The notes beneath the pieces are model-generated. The model saw nothing but the letters and a program-made list of their open reading frames with translations. It was not told the origin of the DNA and searched no databases. A stretch of 41,434 nt of DNA from Actinobacteria bacterium casp-actino2 (GTDB lineage Bacteria > Actinomycetota > Acidimicrobiia > Acidimicrobiales > Ilumatobacteraceae): NCBI GenBank assembly GCA_001510335.1, contig LFFB01000001.1, positions 1-41,434 on the forward strand. The letters run 5' to 3'. Both the position numbers and the translations under genes were made by a program. The stretch's first letter is position 1; the number at the start of each line of letters is the position of its first letter. Shown here piece after piece: positions 25,765-33,390 of the stretch.

Positions 25765-27321
25765 GTGTTGACCATCCCGCAAGTAGTGCGGGCCACCGCG
25801 AAGTTCGGCGAACGTGAAGCTTTAGTTGACGGCTCACGACGTTGGTCTTTCATTGAAGTCGTCCACGAAATCGAATCGGCAGCACGCGCCTTCATTGCCC
25901 AAGGTCTTGGACATGGTGACCGCGTTGCGATTTGGGCGCCCAACAGTGCCGAATGGATTTTTGCTGCGCTTGGCGCTCAACTGGTCGGTGGAGTTTTAGT
26001 ACCAATTAACACCCGCTTCAAGGGCCACGAGGCGGCGTACGTCATTGAACGAAGTGGCGCCAAGTTTCTATTTTGTTGCAACGATTTTCTCGGCACCAAC
26101 TACGTCAATGAGCTACGTCAGGCAGGCGAAAACACCGAATGCCTTTCGAACATCATCGTGATTTCAGGCAATGCCGCCAACGACGATCAGACTTGGTCGC
26201 AATTCATTACCAGCGGCTCAACGACATCAGACGCATTGGTTAAACAGCGCGAATCACAAGTACTTCCAGAAGATCTCTGCGACATCATTTTCACATCCGG
26301 AACAACCGGAAAACCAAAGGGCGTGATGTCGCGCCACGATCAAACAATTCGCGTCTTTCTTGAATGGTCCAACATTGTTGGCCTGAACGAGACTGACCGC
26401 TACTTAATCGTCAACCCGTTCTTTCACACCTTTGGATACAAGGCCGGTTTCCTCGCATGCCTATTGCGTGGTGCCACAATGGTGCCCGTACCCGTCTTTG
26501 ACGTTCCATCGGTTCTGCAAAAAATCAGCGACGAAAAGATTTCGGCACTTCCAGGTCCACCCACTTTGTATCTCACAATTCTCAATCATCCCGACCGGGC
26601 CAAGTTTGATCTGTCTTCGTTACGTCTCGCTGTCACTGGTGCTGCCGCTGTTCCCGTTGAGATGATCAAACGAATGCGCGATGAATTGAACTTTGAAGTG
26701 ATCTTGACTGCGTACGGCCTCACCGAATCAACGGGCACCGTCACAATGTGTCGCGCCGAAGATGATCCCGTCACAATCTCAACAACCAGTGGTCGCGCAA
26801 TCACCGATGTCGAAGTTCGAGTCGTCGATGAAAACAATCTTGAGGTAGCACATGGACAGTCTGGCGAAATCGTTTGCCGTGGCTACAACGTGATGCCTGG
26901 ATACTTTGCCGATCCAGAGGCCACGGCACAAACAATCGATGCTGATGGGTGGCTACACACTGGCGACATTGGTGTCATGAACGAACATGGATACATCACG
27001 ATCACCGATCGACTCAAAGACATGTTCATCGTCGGAGGCTTTAATGCATACCCGGCAGAAATTGAAAATGAATTCATGAATCATCCAGCAATTGCACAAG
27101 TCGCAATTGTTGGTCGCCCCAACGAACGTATGGGCGAAGTTGGACATGCATTCGTGGTGAAGCGCCATGATCAACGCGTTGACATTGACGAACTGTTGAA
27201 TTGGGCGCGCAATCGAATGGCGAACTACAAGGTTCCGCGATACATCACATTTGTTGATGCACTTCCCACCAACGCCAGCGGCAAAGTTCTCAAATTTGAA
27301 CTGCGAAATTCTGTTAGATAA
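25765..27321 (+). CDS. Acyl-CoA synthetase (AMP-forming, FadD-like), first
   Basis: 518 aa ANL-superfamily ligase that activates a carboxylic acid as acyl-AMP and transfers it to CoA. Motifs: P-loop IIFTSGTTGKPKGVM, AYGLTESTGTVTMC, DGWLHTGDIGVMNEHGYITITDRLKDMFIVGG, and the C-terminal catalytic lysine in NASGKVLK. GTG 25765 begins 2 bp after the amidohydrolase stop, so translation is likely coupled; no separate promoter is seen. Its TAA abuts the TTA complement of the convergent TauD stop with zero spacing. Substrate class is inferred only from the island (fatty, terpenoid or steroid-derived acid). Confidence 0.92.
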   Translation: MLTIPQVVRATAKFGEREALVDGSRRWSFIEVVHEIESAARAFIAQGLGHGDRVAIWAPNSAEWIFAALGAQLVGGVLVPINTRFKGHEAAYVIERSGAKFLFCCNDFLGTNYVNELRQAGENTECLSNIIVISGNAANDDQTWSQFITSGSTTSDALVKQRESQVLPEDLCDIIFTSGTTGKPKGVMSRHDQTIRVFLEWSNIVGLNETDRYLIVNPFFHTFGYKAGFLACLLRGATMVPVPVFDVPSVLQKISDEKISALPGPPTLYLTILNHPDRAKFDLSSLRLAVTGAAAVPVEMIKRMRDELNFEVILTAYGLTESTGTVTMCRAEDDPVTISTTSGRAITDVEVRVVDENNLEVAHGQSGEIVCRGYNVMPGYFADPEATAQTIDADGWLHTGDIGVMNEHGYITITDRLKDMFIVGGFNAYPAEIENEFMNHPAIAQVAIVGRPNERMGEVGHAFVVKRHDQRVDIDELLNWARNRMANYKVPRYITFVDALPTNASGKVLKFELRNSVR

Positions 27322-28143
27322 TTACACGTTGTAGATCGTGGCGCGACGGGCACGACGGCGTTGCCCGTGGTAATCATTTAAGGCGTAATGCATTGTGTAA
27401 CGGTTATCCCACAGTGCGGCATCGCCCGAGGTCCACTTCCACCGAATCTGCAACTCGGGTCGTTCTGCCGTCTGGTTGATGACCTCAAGGAGGTGCATGC
27501 TCTCCATTGGCGTTAATCCGACAATCGAGTTCGTCCAACCGCGATTAACAAACAGAACTTTCTCGCCGGTCACGTGATGTTCCCGCACCATCGGATGCAC
27601 TGCGGTCCCGGTCTTTGGTGGACGGCCATGCATGGCATTGAGTCCGCTGATGAAATCTTGCACCGGAGTGCTCAAAGAATTGAAGGCCTTGATTTGATTC
27701 GACCACATGGTGTCGCCGCCAGAGGTCGCGGCAATCTCCATCACAAACATCGACCCGATTGGCGGATTACCAGTGAAAGTCACGTCGGTGTGCCACACCG
27801 CGGTCTGACGAGGGTCGAGTTTCAGCTCTGTGTCCAACACCAAGATTTCGGGGAATCCCTCATCGCGCAAAGACGGTGCGTTGCGGTAATCGCCACCGGC
27901 TTCGGTGGTCGCCGCAATGTGGTTTCCGAAGAGTCGCGCCAAGCGCATTTGATCGGCGGGGGCCAAATTGGCTCCAGGGAAAAACAGCACTAGGTGTTCG
28001 GCCCAAGCCGCCTTCAGATCGACCGCAATTTCGGCAAGGGCTTCGTCGCTCAACTTGGTGACTTCAAGACCCTCAACGACCGCCCCAAGAGCGCCCGGAA
28101 GTGGTGAAATTGCAATCTTTGAGCCAGAAATCAAATTGGTCAT
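27322..28143 (-). CDS. TauD/TfdA-family Fe(II)/2-oxoglutarate dioxygenase
   Basis: 273 aa. The iron-binding triad is visible: H118-x-D120 in WHTDVTF and distal H252 in TMHYALNDYHG, followed by the Arg-rich stretch (RRRARR) that holds the 2-oxoglutarate-binding Arg. The N-terminus IAISPLPGALGAVVEG is typical. Reaction type: oxygen-dependent hydroxylation, often releasing a leaving group (sulfonate, ether, quaternary amine). ATG 28143 is preferred because TACGGT lies 6 nt upstream; ATG 28173 would add 10 residues and also has an AAAGG upstream, so it stays possible. Divergent from the alcohol dehydrogenase operon across operator copy 4. True substrate unknown; taurine use is not implied. Confidence 0.88.
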   Translation of the reverse strand: MTNLISGSKIAISPLPGALGAVVEGLEVTKLSDEALAEIAVDLKAAWAEHLVLFFPGANLAPADQMRLARLFGNHIAATTEAGGDYRNAPSLRDEGFPEILVLDTELKLDPRQTAVWHTDVTFTGNPPIGSMFVMEIAATSGGDTMWSNQIKAFNSLSTPVQDFISGLNAMHGRPPKTGTAVHPMVREHHVTGEKVLFVNRGWTNSIVGLTPMESMHLLEVINQTAERPELQIRWKWTSGDAALWDNRYTMHYALNDYHGQRRRARRATIYNV

Positions 28144-28149
28144 AGGCGC

Positions 28150-28155
28150 ACCGTA
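28150..28155 (-). promoter_or_regulatory. -10 box candidate of leaderless TauD-family gene
   Basis: TACGGT on the minus strand, 6 nt before ATG 28143. Confidence 0.42.
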
Positions 28156-28184
28156 CAACGGTTCGGGCACCATTGAAAGACCTT

Positions 28185-28201
28185 TCTGACTCGCCGTCAG
28201 A
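28185..28201. promoter_or_regulatory. Operator copy 4, TCTGAC-N5-GTCAGA, between TauD and alcohol dehydrogenase genes
   Basis: Perfect arms, centre TCGCC. Its centre (28193) is 27 nt upstream of the TAGAGT -10 box of the alcohol dehydrogenase operon, the same geometry as copy 2. Confidence 0.82.
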
Positions 28202-28219
28202 TTTTCGAGGCCGCTGCAC

Positions 28220-28225
28220 TAGAGT
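28220..28225 (+). promoter_or_regulatory. -10 box of alcohol dehydrogenase–TetR operon
   Basis: TAGAGT; the transcript would carry a short leader with GAGGGGGAAA as ribosome binding site before ATG 28252. Confidence 0.45.
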
Positions 28226-28251
28226 TCTTTCACTGTTTGAGGGGGAAATCC

Positions 28252-29355
28252 ATGAAGGGCATCGTTTACAACGGGACCACAACCGAACTAGTCGACGGAC
28301 TCACACTTCGCGCTCCTGGCCCACGAGAAGTCGTGGTTCAGGTAGCAGCCGCCGGCCTGTGCCACAGCGACATCTCATATATGAGCGGCATGTACCCCGT
28401 TCCTTCTCCTGGCGTGTGTGGCCACGAGGCTGCCGGAGTCGTTGCCGAAGTTGGCAATGCCGTCACCCATGTTCAACCCGGCGACCACGTCATCATCGCT
28501 ACGCTTGCTGCCTGCGGATTTTGTCAATACTGCATGGACGGTCGACCAACGGCGTGTCGAGCAACTCTTGGTAACTGGAGTCAACCATTCACATTGAATG
28601 GTGATCCCATTTACAACTTCGCTGCCACCAGTGCGTTTGCTGAAAAAACCCTCGTACGTGATGTGCAGTGCGTCAAGATTCCGAAAGATGTTCCGCTCAC
28701 GTCGGCTGCACTTGTTGGTTGCGGTGTCGTCACCGGAATGGGTGCGGTTTTCAATCGTGCCAATGTCAAGCGTGGACAGTCGGCACTTGTGTTTGGTGTT
28801 GGTGGAGTCGGACTCAACGTCATCCAAGCACTCAAGGTACAAGGCGCCACCACCATCATCGCGGTTGACACCGTTCCAGAAAAAGAAGCACTCGCACGTC
28901 AGTTTGGCGCGACCCACTTCTTAGATGGCCGTACCGCCGACGTCATCGCCGAAGTCGGTGCCATCATGCCCTTTAACGAGTCAATGCCCCGCGGACCGTT
29001 CAATGCCGGCGGAGTGAACTGGGCTTTCGATTGTGTCGCTCATCCGGCAGTAACTCGCAATGCTCTTGAATGCCTCGATTGGGAAGGCACCGTTGTCGTC
29101 ATCGGCGTTACTAGTCAGACCGCAGAATTCTCTGGTCTGTACACGCGTCTGACACAAGTTGATCGTGGCATCATCGGCTGTCGTTACGGAACCATTAGTC
29201 CACAACGCGACATTCCGTACATCATCGATCTGTACCGCCGCGGCGAAGTGTTGCTTGACGAACTCGTGAGCGCAACTTTTCCCCTTGCCAATTGGGAAGA
29301 CGCCGTTCATGGGCTCGAGAGCGGCAACGTTGCTCGCGCTGTCATCACTTTCTAG
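28252..29355 (+). CDS. Zinc-dependent alcohol dehydrogenase (MDR family)
   Basis: 367 aa. Catalytic zinc ligands C37 (GLCHSD) and H58-E59 (CGHEA); structural zinc cysteines C88, C91, C94 and C102 (ACGFCQYC...AC). The cofactor site GVGGVGLNVIQ is followed by an acidic residue at the end of the next strand (AVDTV), favouring NAD over NADP. Oxidises an alcohol to an aldehyde or ketone. ATG 28252 follows GAGGGGGAAA at good spacing; the in-frame TTG at 28237 lies within the leader. First gene of a five-gene operon (alcohol dehydrogenase, ligase, SDR, SDR, TetR) controlled by operator copy 4. Confidence 0.93.
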   Translation: MKGIVYNGTTTELVDGLTLRAPGPREVVVQVAAAGLCHSDISYMSGMYPVPSPGVCGHEAAGVVAEVGNAVTHVQPGDHVIIATLAACGFCQYCMDGRPTACRATLGNWSQPFTLNGDPIYNFAATSAFAEKTLVRDVQCVKIPKDVPLTSAALVGCGVVTGMGAVFNRANVKRGQSALVFGVGGVGLNVIQALKVQGATTIIAVDTVPEKEALARQFGATHFLDGRTADVIAEVGAIMPFNESMPRGPFNAGGVNWAFDCVAHPAVTRNALECLDWEGTVVVIGVTSQTAEFSGLYTRLTQVDRGIIGCRYGTISPQRDIPYIIDLYRRGEVLLDELVSATFPLANWEDAVHGLESGNVARAVITF

Positions 29356-29373
29356 AAATCGGAAATCACAACA

Positions 29374-30936
29374 ATGACTTCGCATATTGCCGGCACAATT
29401 GAGACAGAGGGCAAGACTCTCTGGCAACTGATCTCAGAGCGTGCCTTAGTAACACCCGACAAGCGTATGGCACTCGACGAAAGTGGTCGCACGATGACGT
29501 ACGGCGAATACAAGAATTGGTGCGAACGTGTCGCCGCTGGTCTTTCGCAAAAAGGAATCATCGAAAACACCAATGTTTCATGGGTGCTTCCTTCACGTTT
29601 TGAATCGCTCGTTCTTACTGGCGCATTGTCCCGTATGGGCGCCATTCAAAACCCAATCTTGCCGATCTATCGCAATCGTGAAGTTACGTTCATCACGACG
29701 CAGTCAACCTGCAAGGTTTTGATTGTCCCGCACGTCTTCCGTGGCTTTGATTACTTGACGATGGCTCAAGAAGTGGTCGCAACACTTGATCAAGACGTAG
29801 AGATCATCGTGGTTGACCCCGACCTACCCGAGGCTGACCCTGACGCAATTGGTTTACCCACATATCGAGCCGACCTCGATGCAATTCGCTGGCTCTTTTA
29901 TTCGTCAGGAACAACCGCCGATCCCAAAGGCGCCAAACACAGTGACAACAGCATGTCGGCGGCAAATGACGGAATGCAATGGAGCATGGAGGTTGGACCC
30001 AGCGACAAAGCAGCGGTGGTCTTCCCTATCACTCACGTCGGTGGACTGGTGTGGCTCTTCAATGCCATGCAAACTGGCGTTGAATTGTTGATGGTTGAAA
30101 CTTTTGATCCAGCAAACACACCGAAGTGGTTGGGAGAAAATGGCGTAACGTGCGCCGGCGCCGGAACTGTTTTCTGGTTGACCTACCTCAACGCTCAACG
30201 TCAACTACCAGTTGGTGAACGACTACTGCCCAATGTCCGCATCTTTAACGGTGGCGGTGCCCCTAAGCCAAAAACCTTGAACGCAGAAATGATGGAAGCA
30301 TTTGGTGCTCCGCTGATTGGCGGGTGGGGTCTCACTGAAGCACCCATCAACACCATGATTCACGTTGACGATCCTGATGAAAAGAAAGCTCTTACCGATG
30401 GTCGGCCGTGTCCTGGTGTCACCCTGCGCACCGTCATTGATGGTCGCGTTTGTGCTCCAGGCGAAGAAGGCGAACTACGCGTTAAAGGTCGCCAGGTGTG
30501 TCAGGGTTATTTAGATTCATCTCTTGACGCCGATGCATTTGACGAAGATGGCTGGTTCAGGACCGGCGACCTCGGAGTCATTGATGCTAAAGGATTCGTC
30601 TCAATCACTGGTCGCTTAAAAGACATCATCATCCGCAAGGGCGAGAACATTTCAGCCAAAGAAATTGAAGACCTGCTGTTCGCTCATCCGGCAATTGCCG
30701 ATGCTGCAGTAATCGGTTTGCCCGATAAGAACAGCGGCGAACGCGCGTGCGCGGTTGTCGTGTGCAAAGCAGATTCAACAATTTCATTTGACGAGATGGT
30801 GAGTTTTCTCAAGACTCAACAACTTTCGGTACACAAGATTCCTGAACAACTCGAAATTGTTGCCGCACTTCCGCGCAACCCCAGCGGAAAAGTTCTCAAG
30901 AAAGATCTACGAGCTACCTACGGAGGAGCATCATGA
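29374..30936 (+). CDS. Acyl-CoA synthetase (AMP-forming), second
   Basis: 520 aa ANL ligase. Motifs: WLFYSSGTTADPKGAKHSD (P-loop variant with Ala-Asp in place of the usual Gly-Lys), GGWGLTEAPINTM, DEDGWFRTGDLGVIDAKGFVSITGRLKDIIIRKGENIS, and the catalytic Lys in NPSGKVLKKDLR. It resembles the cyclohexanecarboxylate/steroid-acid type of ligase more than classic long-chain FadD (impression, not a search). It starts 18 bp after the alcohol dehydrogenase stop and ends in a 4-nt ATGA overlap with the next SDR. Together with the first ligase it suggests two distinct acids, or an acid and a later intermediate, are activated. Confidence 0.92.
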   Translation: MTSHIAGTIETEGKTLWQLISERALVTPDKRMALDESGRTMTYGEYKNWCERVAAGLSQKGIIENTNVSWVLPSRFESLVLTGALSRMGAIQNPILPIYRNREVTFITTQSTCKVLIVPHVFRGFDYLTMAQEVVATLDQDVEIIVVDPDLPEADPDAIGLPTYRADLDAIRWLFYSSGTTADPKGAKHSDNSMSAANDGMQWSMEVGPSDKAAVVFPITHVGGLVWLFNAMQTGVELLMVETFDPANTPKWLGENGVTCAGAGTVFWLTYLNAQRQLPVGERLLPNVRIFNGGGAPKPKTLNAEMMEAFGAPLIGGWGLTEAPINTMIHVDDPDEKKALTDGRPCPGVTLRTVIDGRVCAPGEEGELRVKGRQVCQGYLDSSLDADAFDEDGWFRTGDLGVIDAKGFVSITGRLKDIIIRKGENISAKEIEDLLFAHPAIADAAVIGLPDKNSGERACAVVVCKADSTISFDEMVSFLKTQQLSVHKIPEQLEIVAALPRNPSGKVLKKDLRATYGGAS

Positions 30937-31769
30937 GTACCGCGAAGAAAGCAACTGCAAAAAAGGCACCGACCAAGAAGGCCGCCCTCAAGCCTGCGCC
31001 GACATATAAGCGCCTAAAGGGTCAGCGTATTTTCATTACTGGTGCAGGATCTGGCATTGGTCGCGCGACTGCTCTTCGTTTCGCAGCCGAAGGTGCCCAA
31101 CTTGCACTGGCCGATCTTCGCGGGGCCAAAGAGACAGCTGCTGAAATCAAGAAGGCCGGCGGCACCGCTACCGCCTACGACCTTGATGTCACCAAGGCAG
31201 TCGATGTTGAGAAGGTTCTCAACAAAGCCGCCAAGGCACTCGGTGGTCTCGACATCGTGTGCAACATTGCTGGCATCGGACACTTCGCAAACAGCCACGA
31301 AGAAACTCCCGAGTGGTTTGATCGCATCGTGTCGGTCAACCTCAATGGCACTTTCTATGTGGCGCGCTACGCGCTTCCCCATCTTCTTGACACATATGCC
31401 AAGACTGGTCACGATGGAGTCATTGTGAACACTGCATCAACCTCAGGCTTGATGGGTGCGCCTTGGAGCGCTGCGTATTGTGCAAGCAAAGGTGGAGTCG
31501 TCAACCTCACTCGTGCGCTTGCCTATGAATACCGCGGCAAAGGCGTACGCGTTAATGCCATTGCACCAGGTGGAACGAATACCAACATCGTTAACTCATT
31601 CATGAGCCTTCCCGCCGATGCCGACTACAAGCTCATGGGAAAGATCATGACTCCTATGGATCAGGCCGAACCCGATGAGATGGCCAATCTCTTTGCATTT
31701 ATCGCATCTAACGAAGGTCGCTACATGACGGGCTCAATTGTCGTCATCGACGGCGGCATTACCTGCTGA
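30933..31769 (+). CDS. Short-chain dehydrogenase with Lys/Ala-rich N-terminal tail
   Basis: 278 aa classical SDR. Cofactor motif GAGSGIG (37-43), NIAG near 111-114, catalytic S169, Y182 and K186 (AYCASK), and NAIAPGGTNTNI. Residues 2-20 are an unusual basic tail with repeated AKKA-type blocks, like the tails of histone-H1-like or HU-type proteins; most SDRs begin directly at the first beta strand. GGAGGAG precedes ATG 30933, which overlaps the ligase stop. Likely oxidises a hydroxyl on the substrate ring or chain, or a 3-hydroxyacyl-CoA. The tail could mediate nucleic-acid or partner binding, or be a disordered appendage (inference). Confidence 0.9.
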   Translation: MSTAKKATAKKAPTKKAALKPAPTYKRLKGQRIFITGAGSGIGRATALRFAAEGAQLALADLRGAKETAAEIKKAGGTATAYDLDVTKAVDVEKVLNKAAKALGGLDIVCNIAGIGHFANSHEETPEWFDRIVSVNLNGTFYVARYALPHLLDTYAKTGHDGVIVNTASTSGLMGAPWSAAYCASKGGVVNLTRALAYEYRGKGVRVNAIAPGGTNTNIVNSFMSLPADADYKLMGKIMTPMDQAEPDEMANLFAFIASNEGRYMTGSIVVIDGGITC

Positions 31770-31781
31770 AAGAAGTACATC

Positions 31782-32684
31782 ATGGGAATCTGCGACGGAC
31801 GGGTCGTCATCATCACTGGAGCTGGACGCGGTCTTGGTCGTGCTCATGCTTTAGCTTTCGCTGCTGAAGGAGCCAAGGTTGTCGTGAACGACGTTGGTGC
31901 TTCGCTCACTGGCGAAGGACACGATCTCACCCCTGCTGCCGAGGTTGTTGCCGAAATCAAAAGTCTCGGCGGCGATGCAATCGTCAATGACGACGATGTG
32001 AGTGATTGGGATGGTGCTGGTCGCATGATCAAGCAAGCCATTGACACATTCGGTCATCTCGACACCTTGGTGTGTAACGCTGGCATTGTGCGCGACCGCA
32101 TGATTGTGAACATGTCAGTCGATGAATGGGACGCCGTGATGAAGGTTCACTTACGCGGCATGTTCTGTCCAGTGCGCCAGGCAGTTGACTATTGGCGAGC
32201 CATGAGCAAGGCCGGCACACCGATTGATGCCCGTGTTGTCACCACATCGTCTGGCGCGGGACTCTTCGGCAGCGTGTCACAAGCCAACTATTCAGCAGCC
32301 AAAGCCGGTATCGCTTCGTTCACCATCGTGGCTGCCGCCGAACTTGATCGTTACGGCGTGAAGATCAACGGCATTGCGCCATCAGCACGTAGCCGAATGA
32401 CTGAAGAAGCGTTTGCTGACATGATGAAGAAGCCCGAGTCTGGCTTCGATGCCATGGACCCTGCCAATGTGAGCCCAGTCGTTGTGTGGCTAGGTTCATC
32501 AGCATGTGAAATCTCAGGACGCATGTTTGAAACAGTCGGCGGCGAACTTTCTGTTGCCGATGGCTGGCAACATGGCGCACCCTTCAATAAGGGTGCGCGT
32601 TACGAACCTGCCGAGATTGGTGCAGTTGTTGCCGACCTCATTCGCGAGGCACCGAAGCCCGCACCCGTGTACGGTGCTAACTGA
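31782..32684 (+). CDS. SDR, MFE-2-like (3R)-hydroxyacyl-CoA dehydrogenase
   Basis: 300 aa. Cofactor motif GAGRGLGRAHALAFA (13-27), NDVG after strand 2, catalytic S157, Y170 and K174 (SQANYSAAKAG), and INGIAPSARSRMTEE. The GRGLGRAHA signature and NDVG are characteristic of the dehydrogenase domain of peroxisomal multifunctional enzyme 2 (17beta-HSD4) and its bacterial stand-alone relatives, which oxidise (3R)-hydroxyacyl-CoA. No hydratase domain is fused, and no enoyl-CoA hydratase is in the window, so hydration must come from elsewhere. It starts 12 bp after the first SDR (AAAGAAG as ribosome binding site). Its TGA shares a base with the TetR ATG. Confidence 0.9.
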   Translation: MGICDGRVVIITGAGRGLGRAHALAFAAEGAKVVVNDVGASLTGEGHDLTPAAEVVAEIKSLGGDAIVNDDDVSDWDGAGRMIKQAIDTFGHLDTLVCNAGIVRDRMIVNMSVDEWDAVMKVHLRGMFCPVRQAVDYWRAMSKAGTPIDARVVTTSSGAGLFGSVSQANYSAAKAGIASFTIVAAAELDRYGVKINGIAPSARSRMTEEAFADMMKKPESGFDAMDPANVSPVVVWLGSSACEISGRMFETVGGELSVADGWQHGAPFNKGARYEPAEIGAVVADLIREAPKPAPVYGAN

Positions 32685-33316
32685 TGAGTGATGATGTATT
32701 TGCCGCCGACGGTCGAGTCATCGGATCTCGTGCTTTAGTAACTCGCCGAAAACTCCTTGATGCAACAGCAAAGTTGCTGGATGAACAAGGAATTCTTGAT
32801 CTGCGCGTTGTCGATATATCGCGCGACATCGGTTCTTCACCGGCAACTTTTTATCAGTACTTCAATGATGTTGATGAGGCCATTCTTGAACTTGCCAAAG
32901 AAGCAACCGACGACGAAAAACCATTAGTTGCATTGCTGCAACCAGGTTGGAATGCACCAGATGGACTTGAGCGGGCTGGTCAATTTGTTGATGCCTACAT
33001 GGCCTTCTGGGACAACCACCATGCAGTGCTTCGTGCCCGCAACTTAAAGGCCGAAGAAGGTAACCGTCACTTCCGAGCCGTACGCACCGAAGCCAACTTG
33101 CTCGTGATGGATGCGCTACAAGCAATGGTCTCAGAAGGAGTCGCTTCCAAGCGGCTTCCCGAATCACTTGACCCGTTCACAACGGCTGCAGCTGTTGTTG
33201 CGATGTGTGAACGATTGTTGGCGTTTCAACCCGAAATGGCCAAGCGCGGTGCCAATCGTGATGCCATTCGCAACACCTTGGCTACTTTGCTGTACGGCGC
33301 GTTAACTGGCCACTAG
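32684..33316 (+). CDS. TetR-family transcriptional regulator
   Basis: 210 aa. The N-terminal DNA-binding domain (about 18-65) has RRKLLDATAKLLDEQGI followed by the helix-turn-helix DISRDIGSSPATFYQYFNDVDEAILEL, the TetR/AcrR signature. The C-terminal helices form the ligand pocket, with no recognisable ligand motif. It is translationally linked to the SDR gene (TGATG) as the last gene of the operon behind operator copy 4, so it would be autoregulated if it binds that site. It is the only DNA-binding regulator in the window and the natural candidate for recognising all four TCTGAC-N5-GTCAGA sites. The ligand is probably a CoA thioester or a pathway intermediate (inference). Confidence 0.92.
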   Translation: MSDDVFAADGRVIGSRALVTRRKLLDATAKLLDEQGILDLRVVDISRDIGSSPATFYQYFNDVDEAILELAKEATDDEKPLVALLQPGWNAPDGLERAGQFVDAYMAFWDNHHAVLRARNLKAEEGNRHFRAVRTEANLLVMDALQAMVSEGVASKRLPESLDPFTTAAAVVAMCERLLAFQPEMAKRGANRDAIRNTLATLLYGALTGH

Positions 33317-33320
33317 TTAC

Positions 33321-33390
33321 GAATCAGAGACCCCGAATCAGAGACCCCGAATCAGAGACCCCGAATCAGAGACCCCGAATCAGAGACTCG
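33321..33390. repeat. 14-bp tandem repeat (five copies) at a convergent junction
   Basis: The unit GAATCAGAGACCCC starts at 33321, 33335, 33349, 33363 and 33377. The first four copies are exact; the fifth diverges in its last three bases. The array lies between the TetR stop and the convergent LLM gene, and the fifth copy contains the LLM stop codon (33380-33382). The copies look like expansion of the 3' end of that gene. Confidence 0.92.

Noticed and set aside
27322-28143. Taurine dioxygenase with the TauE-like exporter as a taurine pathway
   Set aside because: TauD/TfdA and TauE/SafE are broad families; the genes are 4 kb apart, on opposite strands, and no taurine uptake or sulfoacetaldehyde genes are present.
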